Assembly (NCBI GenBank): GCA_965213885.1
Contig: OZ243919.1
Coordinates: 2,790,001 to 2,854,000 of the forward strand
Direction of reading: 5' to 3'
DNA: 64,000 nucleotides
From: VYFG01 sp965213885
GTDB lineage: Bacteria; Pseudomonadota; Gammaproteobacteria; Arenicellales; Poriferihabitantaceae
The notes below the pieces were generated by a model. That model was given only the letters and a program-made list of their open reading frames with translations, searched no databases and had not been told where the DNA came from. Shown one piece after another: positions 53,972-62,433 of this stretch. A program made the translations under genes and the position numbers. Every line of letters begins with the position of its first letter. Positions within the stretch are counted from its first letter, which is position 1.

Positions 53972-54715
53972 TCAGTGGGCGCCGAGATAGGCATCGATCA
54001 CCCGCTGGTCGTTCTGGATCTCCCCGGGTGTTCCGTTGGCCAGCAGCTTGCCGTGGGCAAGACAGTAGATCGTGTCCGCCATGTTCATGATCACCCGCAT
54101 ATTGTGCTCGATGATGAACAGCGTGATGCCGAATTCGCTGTTGGCCCGCTTGAGCCGATCGATGAGGCCGTTGATCAGGGTCGGGTTGATGCCTGCCGTG
54201 GGCTCGTCCAGCAGGAGCACGGTGGGCTCGTTCATCAGCGCCATGGCGAACTCCAGCAGTTTCTGCTGGCCGAAGGACAGCGATCCGGAACGGAGATACC
54301 GTTTTTCATACAACCCCACGAAATCCAGCAGCATCTCCGCCCGTTCCCGATCTCCGGCGGTATTCTGGCCGAACGACTCCAGGAAACGCATCTTGCGATG
54401 GGGCATGGAGATCAGCATGTTCTCCACACAGTTCATCGCGCCGTAGATCCGCGTCTGCTGGAAGGTGCGAAGCAGCCCCAGCCGGGCGATCGTCTGCACC
54501 GGCATCCTGGAGATTTCCTGGCCCTCGAAATGGATCGAGCCGGAATCGATGGGGTGATAGCCGACGATGGAATTGAACAGCGTGGTCTTGCCGGAGCCAT
54601 TGGGCCCGATCAGGCCGGTGATGCCGCCCTTTTCCACCTGCAGGGTGACATCGGTATTGGCCATGACCCCGCCGAAGGTCTTGGTGACCCCCTTGACGTC
54701 GATGATCGCGCTCAC
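53972..54715 (-). CDS. livG: Branched-chain amino acid-type ABC transporter ATP-binding protein LivG
   Basis: 247 residues. Walker A GPNGSGKTT, signature LSFGQQKLLE, Walker B VLLLDEPTAGINP. The GTG at 54715 overlaps the livM stop by four bases (GTGA) and is chosen over the earlier in-frame ATG, which would lie inside livM. It forms a heterodimer with LivF. Confidence 0.9.
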   Translation of the reverse strand: MSAIIDVKGVTKTFGGVMANTDVTLQVEKGGITGLIGPNGSGKTTLFNSIVGYHPIDSGSIHFEGQEISRMPVQTIARLGLLRTFQQTRIYGAMNCVENMLISMPHRKMRFLESFGQNTAGDRERAEMLLDFVGLYEKRYLRSGSLSFGQQKLLEFAMALMNEPTVLLLDEPTAGINPTLINGLIDRLKRANSEFGITLFIIEHNMRVIMNMADTIYCLAHGKLLANGTPGEIQNDQRVIDAYLGAH

Positions 54716-55752
54716 GCCGCTTCCCCCCCGGCGTCCTTCTTCTCCACCCGGATACCGAACCACTCCGGCCGCTTATGCACCAGCCAGCCCATGATGCCGT
54801 CCTGGAAGTACACCACGGTCACCACGATGAGGGCGCCCAGAGCCACCCACTGCCAGCCGAGGAGATAGTTCCAGGTCACCTCCTTGATCACGTGGAAGGC
54901 GATGGCGCCGATCACGGGCCCCCAAAGGGTTCCCTTGCCGCCGAGGAGGACACAGACCACCATGAAGATGCCGAGGTTGATGGTCTGGTAGGCGGTCTCC
55001 AGGGGTTCGAAGTGGATCAGCTGGAACGCGGAGATGCCGCCCGCCACGCCGACGAAGAAGGCGGAAAGCGCCCAGGCGGTGAGCTTGTACCGGAGGGTGT
55101 GGATGCCCATGGCCTCGGCTTTTTCCTCGTCGTCGCGGATGGCGTTGATGGCGGCGCCGAAGCGGGTGCCGTAGAGCCACCTGCAAAAGATGAACAGAGC
55201 CACGCCGGTGCTGGCGAAGAGGAAATAGAAGAACAGCTTGCCGATATCAAGGTTGCCGGGATACACCGGCAGCTGAATGCCCTGGCCGCCGCCGACCCAG
55301 TCCCAGTTGGACACCAGTTCGCCCGCGGCAATGGCAATGCCCAGGGTGCCGATGGCGAAATAGGGCCCCCTGAGGCCGAAGGTCACATAGCCGACAATGA
55401 CCGCGGATACGGCACAGAACAGGCCCGCGCCGAGACAGCCCAACAGGACGCCGGTGAAGTACTGGCTATCGGTGAACAGCATCAGCTCCGAGCGGCTGGC
55501 ATCGGTATACTCACCGACGGGATGCACCATGCCGATGGTGATCAGCGCCGCGACATACATCCCGGTGCCGTAGAAGAAGATGTTGCCGAGAGAGTTGTAG
55601 CCCATCTGGCCGCCGGTCATGTCCCAGGTCAGCGAGACGATGATCATCAGCCACAGCGTGGCGAGCTGGGTGCGGAAGTCTGGAAACAGGAAGGGCGACG
55701 CCAGGATAAACAGCATCAGCGCCGCGTAGAACAGGGCCTTTCTCATGTTCAT
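54712..55752 (-). CDS. livM: Branched-chain amino acid-type ABC transporter permease LivM
   Basis: 346 residues, about ten helices. The family text GLRGPYFAIGTLGIAIAAGE and the EAA-like loop AINAIRDDEEKAEAMGIHTL are present. A loop of about 15 residues (VGEYTDASRSELMLF) is inserted after the third helix. It lies between livH (7-base gap) and livG (overlap). Confidence 0.9.
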   Translation of the reverse strand: MNMRKALFYAALMLFILASPFLFPDFRTQLATLWLMIIVSLTWDMTGGQMGYNSLGNIFFYGTGMYVAALITIGMVHPVGEYTDASRSELMLFTDSQYFTGVLLGCLGAGLFCAVSAVIVGYVTFGLRGPYFAIGTLGIAIAAGELVSNWDWVGGGQGIQLPVYPGNLDIGKLFFYFLFASTGVALFIFCRWLYGTRFGAAINAIRDDEEKAEAMGIHTLRYKLTAWALSAFFVGVAGGISAFQLIHFEPLETAYQTINLGIFMVVCVLLGGKGTLWGPVIGAIAFHVIKEVTWNYLLGWQWVALGALIVVTVVYFQDGIMGWLVHKRPEWFGIRVEKKDAGGEAA

Positions 55753-55759
55753 CCTTCCC

Positions 55760-56671
55760 CTATTTCAGGCTCTGGCGCACGCGGCGCTGCTGGATGAGAC
55801 GGAAGACCAGTACCAGCAGCAACAGCAGTACCGCGATGGCCTGCTGATAGCCGATGCCGAAAATGTGCGCGCCGTACTGCTCGGCGACGCCGATGCCGAG
55901 GCCCGCGGCGATGACGCCCGGAAGGTTGCCGAGGCCCGCGGCGGTGACGATCACGAACGAGCGCACGGAATGGGTAATGCCGTAGAACGGCTGAATCACC
56001 CACACCATGACGATGATGGCGCCGGCCGCACCGCAGATGGCGGCGTTCAGCGAAAAGGTGAAAGAATACACCTTCTCGGTGTCGATGCCGAGCACCCGGG
56101 CGGCGCGGGCGTCCTGGGCGGTGGCCCGGATGGCCTGGCCCATGCGGCTGTTCTTCATGAACAGCACGACGCCGGCGGCGAGAGCGGCCGCCATCAGCAC
56201 GCCGAGCAACTTGGCAATGGGAACGTCGACGAAGCCGTCGAAGAAATACAGGGTGTCATACTGGAGCTGGATGCTCTGGGTATCGGAACCGAACAGGAGG
56301 TTCAGCATCTGCGCCATGATGATCGCAAGGCCGAAGGTCGCCAGCAGGGAGGTGAACAGGTCCCGCTCGATCACCCGGGCAATCACCAGCTTGTAGGCGA
56401 TCCAGCCGAGGCCCCACAGTACCACGAACGCCACGGGGACACCGAGGAGCGGCGGCATGCCCTTCTTCGCCAGCCACCAGGCGACGTATCCGCCGGCGAT
56501 GACGAAATCGCCCTGGGCCAGGTTCTTGACGTTCATCACCCCCCATACCAGGGCCAGACCGTAGGCCGACAGGGCGAAGAGCGCCCCGATCATCAGGCCG
56601 TCCATGACGATCTTCAGGTTGACGACGGGAAACTGGAGCAGGAGCGAGATGTTTCCGAGGATCTGGTCCAT
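55760..56671 (-). CDS. livH: Branched-chain amino acid-type ABC transporter permease LivH
   Basis: 303 residues, eight or so helices. Family landmarks are MDGLMIGALFALSAYGLALV at the start and RATAQDARAARVLGIDTEKV in the coupling loop. It precedes livM and follows livK after 74 bases that contain a perfect hairpin. Confidence 0.9.
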   Translation of the reverse strand: MDQILGNISLLLQFPVVNLKIVMDGLMIGALFALSAYGLALVWGVMNVKNLAQGDFVIAGGYVAWWLAKKGMPPLLGVPVAFVVLWGLGWIAYKLVIARVIERDLFTSLLATFGLAIIMAQMLNLLFGSDTQSIQLQYDTLYFFDGFVDVPIAKLLGVLMAAALAAGVVLFMKNSRMGQAIRATAQDARAARVLGIDTEKVYSFTFSLNAAICGAAGAIIVMVWVIQPFYGITHSVRSFVIVTAAGLGNLPGVIAAGLGIGVAEQYGAHIFGIGYQQAIAVLLLLLVLVFRLIQQRRVRQSLK

Positions 56672-56707
56672 GGAATACGATGGCGGATATCAGGGGATAA
56701 ACGGATC

Positions 56708-56727
56708 AGGGCGCCCGGGGGCGCCCT
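56708..56727 (-). other. Perfect hairpin between livK and livH
   Basis: AGGGCGCCC-GG-GGGCGCCCT, a perfect 9-base inverted repeat with a two-base centre, without a U-run after it on the transcribed minus strand. Likely mRNA stabiliser or partial attenuator that raises binding-protein yield over permease yield; role inferred. Confidence 0.6.
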
Positions 56728-56745
56728 GTCCATCCGGCTGCGGCG

Positions 56746-57978
56746 TTACTTGGGAGTACGCGGCCAGTTGATCTTGTGGGAGGCGAATTTCGATGGCGCC
56801 ACCACGTTGTACTTGCCATCCTGGATCTGCCGCAGAACCATGGGCTTGGCAATATTGTTGCCGAACTCGGAGAACTTGATGCCGCCGTAGAACGTCATCA
56901 GGTCGGTCTCGGCAATGGCGTCACGCACCGCCTCCTTGTCCAGGCTGCCGGCCCGCTCGAAGGCATCCTTGAACACGTACACCGCGGCGGATGCCTGGGC
57001 AGTCTGGTAGGGAACGGTTTTCTCCGCGTATTCCGGGAACGCCCCCTTGAATTCCATCTCGTAGTTGGCGGCGGAACCGAACAGCGGGTCCTCGTAACTC
57101 AGCGTTTCCGCCCACTGGGTGGAACACAGGATGTCGTTTGCCGACTCGCCGAAATTGCCGACCACGTCCGCCGCCTCGCAGTGGGTGACGGCAACCATGG
57201 GCGTCGCGATCTTCTGCTCGCTGATCTGGCGGACCGCCGTGGCGGCGCCCTTGGAATGACCGCTGACGATCAGGAGATCAGGCTTCAGCAACTTGACCTT
57301 GGTCAGGATCGCGCTCATGTCGGACAGGTCGCGCGGAAGCTGCTCGTCGACCACGATCTGCATGTCGTACTTGGCGGCATCCTCCAGCACGCCCGCGCGG
57401 ATGTCGAGGGAGAACGGATCGTTTTCCACCGCCACCGCCACCTTCACGGAAGACGAGGTCTTGCCGGACTCCTCGGCCTTCTCGGCGGCCAGGGTCACCG
57501 CAGAAGCGAGGTACTGCTCCGAAGTGGACAGCACCGCAAACAGGTACTTGTAGCCCTGGTTGAAAAGCGAGCGTGATGCACCCTCGGCCTCCACCATGGG
57601 AATCTGGTACTTCTCCGTCACCGGCGCGATGGCCTTGGTGAGACCGGAGGAGTAGGGGCCAAGCATGTACTGGACCTTGTCCTGGCTGATCAGGCGCTCC
57701 GCCAGGGTGGCACCACGGTCGCCCTTGGATTCGTCGTCGTAGTAGATGACGTTGAAGTTGTAGCACTTCTCGCCGATCTTCATCCCGCCGGCATCCCTGA
57801 TCTTCTGGATGGCGAACTCGTAGCCGTTCTTGGCGTGGATACCGTTGGTGGCGTATTTGCCGGTGAGGGAGATGGCCGACCCCAGGGTAATGGTGTCGCA
57901 ATCCTGGGCGGACGCCGGATTGGCGAACAGCAGGGACGCGCCCAGTGCGCAGCCCAGCAGACTGAGTGGTTTCTTCAT
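56746..57978 (-). CDS. livK: Branched-chain amino acid-type ABC transporter substrate-binding protein
   Basis: 410 residues. The signal peptide is MKKPLSLLGCALGASLLFA with cleavage after NPASA near residue 24. The mature protein has the Peripla_BP_6 start TITLGSAISLTGKYATNGIH and YYDDESKGDRGATLAERLIS. First gene of the livKHMGF operon, with its own promoter about 110 bases upstream. The ligand may be an amino acid, amide or an organic acid; binding residues were not resolved. Confidence 0.88.
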   Translation of the reverse strand: MKKPLSLLGCALGASLLFANPASAQDCDTITLGSAISLTGKYATNGIHAKNGYEFAIQKIRDAGGMKIGEKCYNFNVIYYDDESKGDRGATLAERLISQDKVQYMLGPYSSGLTKAIAPVTEKYQIPMVEAEGASRSLFNQGYKYLFAVLSTSEQYLASAVTLAAEKAEESGKTSSSVKVAVAVENDPFSLDIRAGVLEDAAKYDMQIVVDEQLPRDLSDMSAILTKVKLLKPDLLIVSGHSKGAATAVRQISEQKIATPMVAVTHCEAADVVGNFGESANDILCSTQWAETLSYEDPLFGSAANYEMEFKGAFPEYAEKTVPYQTAQASAAVYVFKDAFERAGSLDKEAVRDAIAETDLMTFYGGIKFSEFGNNIAKPMVLRQIQDGKYNVVAPSKFASHKINWPRTPK

Positions 57979-58392
57979 CGGTTGAAAATCCTCTTGAACT
58001 GTTATGGTGCAGGAAAAAACACCGCGTTCCGCCGGGCCGGGGGAAATCCGGCATCCGGCCCACGCGGCTGGTGGATTTTAGGGATGGGCATCATAGTGCA
58101 AACTTCCGACAGTTGTCCAGTTGATCCAATCCGTTTATCGACTCCCTCTCGGTTAGCCAACGTGTAATTGCCGCGGGACACGCCGCCTTCGCCGCCGGGT
58201 GGCTGTCACCAGGAACGGAATCCTGTTCCGAAATAGGCCTGGGGCATCGGGACCGGTTCCGATCCGGCGGTGCATCCGTCCAGCCGCGATCTCGGCCTGC
58301 TGGCGCGATTGCATGAAAACCGGCCGGATTCCATTAAGTTTCCGCCGCTGTTCTGTGAAATAAATCCATATCCAGTCCCAGGCCCCTGAGCC
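57979..58392. other. Divergent intergenic region livK/hydroxylase
   Basis: 414 bases. It contains the livK promoter candidate near 58090-58119. The half near the hydroxylase is GC-rich with no gene, then AT-richer just before the start (GAAATAAATCCATATCC). No further RNA gene or strong palindrome seen. Confidence 0.55.
58090..58119 (-). promoter_or_regulatory. Sigma-70 promoter candidate of the liv operon
   Basis: On the minus strand TGGACA (58119-58114) and TATGAT (58095-58090) are separated by 18 bases, about 110 bases before the livK start. Both boxes are close to consensus. Confidence 0.5.
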
Positions 58393-59370
58393 ATGACCAT
58401 GCCCGGCACAACCGGCTACCGCCCCCGGGAACCCATCCCGGTACCGCCCCTGTACACCTGGCCGCCCCAGCCCCTGGCGGCGCTCAGGTACCTGTTCATC
58501 GAAATGGCTTACCCCTGGGGATACCTCTACGCCGCACTGTCCGTGGTTCTGTGGCAATGGCTGACGCCGCCCATGGAAACCATGGCCACGCTGTCGCCGG
58601 ACTGGATCGCCCTGATCTGGCTCAGGAACGCTGCGGTGCTGACCCTCTTTGCCGGCGGCCTCCACTGGCGGCTTTATATCCGCCGGCGACAGGAAAGCGA
58701 CTACAAGTACAACACCGCGTGGATGGCCAGGGATGATGACCGGTTCACGTTCAACGACCAGGTCAGGGACAACATGTTCTGGAGCCTGGCCAGCGGCGTG
58801 ACGGTCTGGACACTGTACGAAAGCCTCACCTGGTGGTGGTATGCCTCGGGACACATGGAGTGGATCGGTTTCCGGGAGTCCCCGGTCCTGGTGATCCTCA
58901 TGGCCTACGGCGTGCTGTTCTGGTCAACCTTCCACTTCTACCTGAATCACCGCCTGCTCCACTGGCGTCCGCTGTTCGACATCGCCCACGACCTCCATCA
59001 CCGGAACGCGAACACCGGTCCCTGGAGCGGCATCTCCATGCACCCGGTGGAACACCTGGTCTACTTCTCCCTGTTCTTCCTCTGGTGGGTGGTGCCGATC
59101 CATCCCGCGCTGCTGATCATGACCGGGCTCTACCAGGGCGTGAGCCCGGCGGTGTCCCATTCCGGTTTCAACCGGCTCAGGCTGCCGGGCGGAATCGATG
59201 TGCCGGCCGGGGACTACTTCCACCACCTCCACCACCGCTTCTTCCATGTCAACTACGGCAACACCCTGACACCGGTGGACAAGCCGATGGGCAGCTGGCA
59301 TGACGGCGGCGAAGAGGGTCGGACGCTGGTCAGGCGGCGGATGCGCAAGCTGGGGAATCCCGGCAGCTGA
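58393..59370 (+). CDS. Fatty acid hydroxylase/sterol desaturase superfamily protein
   Basis: 325 residues, membrane-bound diiron oxygenase. Histidine clusters are visible: LNHRLLH, DLHHRN, MHPVEH and HHLHHRFFHVNYGN. Four or more hydrophobic segments surround them (FIEMAYPWGYLYAALSVVLW; PVLVILMAYGVLFWSTFHFY). It would hydroxylate or desaturate a lipid or sterol-like substrate. Converges with the second carbinolamine dehydratase gene. Confidence 0.88.
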   Translation: MTMPGTTGYRPREPIPVPPLYTWPPQPLAALRYLFIEMAYPWGYLYAALSVVLWQWLTPPMETMATLSPDWIALIWLRNAAVLTLFAGGLHWRLYIRRRQESDYKYNTAWMARDDDRFTFNDQVRDNMFWSLASGVTVWTLYESLTWWWYASGHMEWIGFRESPVLVILMAYGVLFWSTFHFYLNHRLLHWRPLFDIAHDLHHRNANTGPWSGISMHPVEHLVYFSLFFLWWVVPIHPALLIMTGLYQGVSPAVSHSGFNRLRLPGGIDVPAGDYFHHLHHRFFHVNYGNTLTPVDKPMGSWHDGGEEGRTLVRRRMRKLGNPGS

Positions 59371-59444
59371 ACCGGCTTCGACGAAGCCCCCCGCCGCATC
59401 GCCGGCACCGCAAGGCCGCACCCGGATCCCGGCGTGAGCGGGCT

Positions 59445-59798
59445 TCAGCCCGGCGGGGTGTACATGCGGTCCGTCTTCACCGCGCAGATGAAATCGTTGC
59501 GGTGCAGTCCGCGGATCTTGTGGGTCCACCAGGTCACCCGCACCCGCCCCCATTCGGTGACGATTTCAGGGTGGTGCCCCTCGTTTTCCGCCAGCATGCC
59601 GACGCGCACGCTGAACGCCATGGCCTCGCTGAAATTGCGGAACCGGAACTCCCGTTCCAGGGTCAGGAAGTCCTCCCGGGTCCGCGCCGTCCAGTCAGGC
59701 AGCTGTTGCATGAATTCCGCCAGTTCGCCATCGGTCACCCGGGGGGCATCCGCGCGGCAGGCCTCGCATCGTTCCTTCTCCAGTCTCAGTTCGGACAT
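59445..59798 (-). CDS. Second pterin-4a-carbinolamine dehydratase family protein
   Basis: 117 residues. The active-site block reads ENEGHHPEIVTEWGRVRVTW with the His-His-Pro, and the end GLHRNDFICAVKTD is typical. Unlike the family member at 2233-2538 it has an N-terminal CEAC motif (residues 11-14) and an acidic leader, a form often seen in PCD proteins of bacteria. The start ATG 59798 (MSELRLEKERCEAC) is chosen; the longer frame would overlap the divergent promoter. Which of the two serves pterin recycling is not known. Confidence 0.87.
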   Translation of the reverse strand: MSELRLEKERCEACRADAPRVTDGELAEFMQQLPDWTARTREDFLTLEREFRFRNFSEAMAFSVRVGMLAENEGHHPEIVTEWGRVRVTWWTHKIRGLHRNDFICAVKTDRMYTPPG

Positions 59799-59868
59799 CG
59801 TCGTGCCTTTGGGGTACATTCCGACACTATACCAACTTTGCATCCCGAACCTACGCCCTGAGCGCAAC

Positions 59869-60213
59869 ATGATCGCCATCATTTTCGAGGTCTGGCCCGA
59901 CCCGGACCACCAGCAGGCCTATCTTGAGCTTGCCGCCTCATTGCGGCAGGAACTCGAATCCATTGACGGCTTCCTATCCGTGGAGCGGTTCGAGAGCCTG
60001 ACCGAGGAGGGGAAACTGCTTTCGGTCAGTTTCTTCGAGAACGAGGACGCCGTCAGGAACTGGCGCAACACGCTGGCGCACCGTCGCGCCCAGGCCCTGG
60101 GCAAGGGGGGGTATTTCGCCGATTACCGCCTGCGGGTGGCAAGGGTGCTCCGGGATTACGGACCGGACAGCCGGCTCGAGGCCCCGGAGGACAGCCGCGT
60201 CGTGCACGGCTGA
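59869..60213 (+). CDS. Antibiotic biosynthesis monooxygenase (ABM) domain protein
   Basis: 114 residues with the ABM ferredoxin-like fold: MIAIIFEVWPDPDHQQAYLE, then GFLSVERFESLTEEGKLLSV and DAVRNWRNTLAHRRAQALGK. The second strand and the RNWR helix are typical. Members are heme-degrading or quinone-forming monooxygenases or simple stress proteins; function not determined. Divergent from the second PCD gene (70 bases apart). Confidence 0.82.
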   Translation: MIAIIFEVWPDPDHQQAYLELAASLRQELESIDGFLSVERFESLTEEGKLLSVSFFENEDAVRNWRNTLAHRRAQALGKGGYFADYRLRVARVLRDYGPDSRLEAPEDSRVVHG

Positions 60214-60303
60214 ACCACCGCCCGAGGGCGTCCGCCCCCGCCGAAACGGCGACGGGGTCCTCCCGGCAATGGTCCGGCGCCGGCCGCACGGCGCGGGACC
60301 TGC

Positions 60304-61212
60304 TCAGTCCACAGGGTGCGGCGGCCTTCCGGGCCGGTGCTGGCGGGGGTGCACCAGGAAGAGTCCGGCCATCATCAGCCCCAGGGCCAGGAACGCCCAG
60401 TACGTGTACCGCTCGCCCAGAAGGAGTGCGCTGAAGAACACACCACCCAAGGTCACCACGTAGGCGATCTGGCTGGCGAACACCGCGCTGGTCGCGCCGA
60501 CCAGCCAGAGATACCCGGCGTAGATGAACGCGTGGATCAGCGCGGCCAGGACCAGGGCCCGCTCCGGGTTGTCCCAGGGGCCCGGCAGATCGATCCAGGC
60601 ACCCGAAAACCAGGCGACGGGGCCGGTGATCAACGCCCCGACCACCGAGGCGCCGAAAATCACCTGGATCGGACCGTATCCCCGAAATGCCCGCCAGGCC
60701 ACGTAGTTGCCCTCCAGGCCGTAGCAGAAATATGCCAGTGCGGCCACCAGGACAAACACCGCCTTGTCAGGGTCCGGGAGACTGGCGTCCGGGCCCACCA
60801 GGATCACCACGGCAGCCGCGCCCAGCAGGACGCCTGCAAGACGGACCGGGCTGAACGCCTCGATCCGGATGGACAGCGATATCACCAGGGCGAACATGGG
60901 CACGGTTGCAATGACAATGGCCACAATCCCGGCGGGCAGCTGTGAGATGGCCCGGTACATGAAACTGTAGGGCAGGATGGAGCCAAGCAGCGCGATGACC
61001 AGACAGTGGCCCGCAAGGTCCGTGCCGAATCGCGGCAGTTGCCGCCGAAGCCCCAGGTACAGGCCGGTAAAGGCGGCGCAAATGGTCAGCTGCCAGAAGA
61101 TCAGCCCGACGGGATGATGCCCGCTCGAGACCGCTACCTTGTTCAGCGGCACGGTCACGGCCCAGCAAAGGCCGAGCAGGACCAGAGCCGCCAGGGAGCG
61201 GGATCTGGTCAC
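60304..61212 (-). CDS. DMT-superfamily transporter (EamA)
   Basis: 302 residues, ten helices. First repeat ALVLLGLCWAVTVPLNKVAV, second repeat AYVVTLGGVFFSALLLGERY. It follows gcdH by 28 bases on the same strand and may be co-expressed. Substrate unknown. Confidence 0.85.
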   Translation of the reverse strand: MTRSRSLAALVLLGLCWAVTVPLNKVAVSSGHHPVGLIFWQLTICAAFTGLYLGLRRQLPRFGTDLAGHCLVIALLGSILPYSFMYRAISQLPAGIVAIVIATVPMFALVISLSIRIEAFSPVRLAGVLLGAAAVVILVGPDASLPDPDKAVFVLVAALAYFCYGLEGNYVAWRAFRGYGPIQVIFGASVVGALITGPVAWFSGAWIDLPGPWDNPERALVLAALIHAFIYAGYLWLVGATSAVFASQIAYVVTLGGVFFSALLLGERYTYWAFLALGLMMAGLFLVHPRQHRPGRPPHPVD

Positions 61213-61240
61213 GGCCGCAGCGCAAGACGTCCGGGCGGTG

Positions 61241-62416
61241 TCAGCAGAAGGCCTGCAGCCCGGTCTGCGCCCTGCCCAGGATCAGCGCGTGGATATCGTG
61301 GGTCCCCTCATAGGTATTGACCGTCTCCAGGTTGTTCATGTGGCGCATGACGTGGTACTCGTCGGAGATTCCGTTGCCGCCGTGCATGTCCCGGGCCATG
61401 CGGGCGATCTCCAGCGCCTTGCCGGCATTGTTGCGCTTGATCAGGGATACGTTCTCCACGGCGCAGCGGCCCTCGTCCATGAGCCGCCCCACGCGGAGCG
61501 CGGCCTGCAGCCCGAGGGTGATTTCCGTCTGCATGTCCGCCAGTTTCTTCTGTACCAGCTGGTTCCGGGCCAGCGGACGGCCGAACTGACTGCGCTCCAG
61601 GGTATAGCTGCGTGCGCCGTGCCAGCAGGCTTCCGCAGCCCCCATCACCCCCCAGGCAATGCCGAACCGGGCCTTGTTGAGGCAGCCGAACGGCCCGGCG
61701 AGGCCGCTGACGTTCGGCAGCAGGCTGTCCTCGGGCACCGTCACGTCCTTCAGCACAATCTCGCCGGTGATCGATGCCCTGAGGCTCAGCTTGCCCTCGA
61801 TGGTCGGGGTGGAAAACCCCGCCGCGCCCCGCTCCACGATGAAGCCGCGGATGGTGCCGTCCAGCTTGGCCCAGATGATGGCCAGATCCGCTACCGGGGC
61901 GTTGCTGATCCACATCTTGCTGCCGTTGAGGCGGTATCCGTCTCCGGTTCTTTCCGCCCGGGTTCTCATGCTCCCCGGGTCGGAGCCGTGGTCCGGCTCG
62001 GTCAGGCCGAAGCAGCCGATGAGTTCTCCCGTGGCGAGACGCGGGAGGTACTTCTGCCGTTGTTCCTCGCTGCCGTAGGCATGGATGGGATGCATGACCA
62101 GGGAGGACTGCACGCTCAGGGTGGAACGGTAGCCGCTGTCCACCCGCTCCACTTCCCGCGCGAGCAGACCGTAGCAGACATGGTTGAGACCCGCGCAACC
62201 GTATTCTTCCGGCAGGGTGGAACCCAGCATGCCGAGTTCGCCGAAACTGGGCAGGAGATCGGGATTGTATGTTTCCTTGCGGTACGCATCCACGATACCC
62301 GGCAGCAGTTCCGCCTGGCAGAAGTCACGGGCGTTGTCGCGCACCAGGCGTTCCTCCTCGGAAAGCTGTGAATCGAGATCGAGGGGATCGTCCCAGGCAA
62401 AGGGGTGCGTGGGCAT
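61241..62416 (-). CDS. gcdH: Glutaryl-CoA dehydrogenase
   Basis: 391 residues of the acyl-CoA dehydrogenase family. The FAD/substrate block LTEPDHGSDPGSMRTRAERT and the C-terminal RDMHGGNGISDEYHVMRHM plus TYEGTHDIHALILGRAQTG (with the catalytic Glu) are those of GcdH. It oxidises and decarboxylates glutaryl-CoA to crotonyl-CoA in lysine, tryptophan and aromatic degradation. It lies 17 bases behind the ClC gene. Confidence 0.93.
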   Translation of the reverse strand: MPTHPFAWDDPLDLDSQLSEEERLVRDNARDFCQAELLPGIVDAYRKETYNPDLLPSFGELGMLGSTLPEEYGCAGLNHVCYGLLAREVERVDSGYRSTLSVQSSLVMHPIHAYGSEEQRQKYLPRLATGELIGCFGLTEPDHGSDPGSMRTRAERTGDGYRLNGSKMWISNAPVADLAIIWAKLDGTIRGFIVERGAAGFSTPTIEGKLSLRASITGEIVLKDVTVPEDSLLPNVSGLAGPFGCLNKARFGIAWGVMGAAEACWHGARSYTLERSQFGRPLARNQLVQKKLADMQTEITLGLQAALRVGRLMDEGRCAVENVSLIKRNNAGKALEIARMARDMHGGNGISDEYHVMRHMNNLETVNTYEGTHDIHALILGRAQTGLQAFC

Positions 62417-62433
62417 ATGCAGACTCCGTGGGG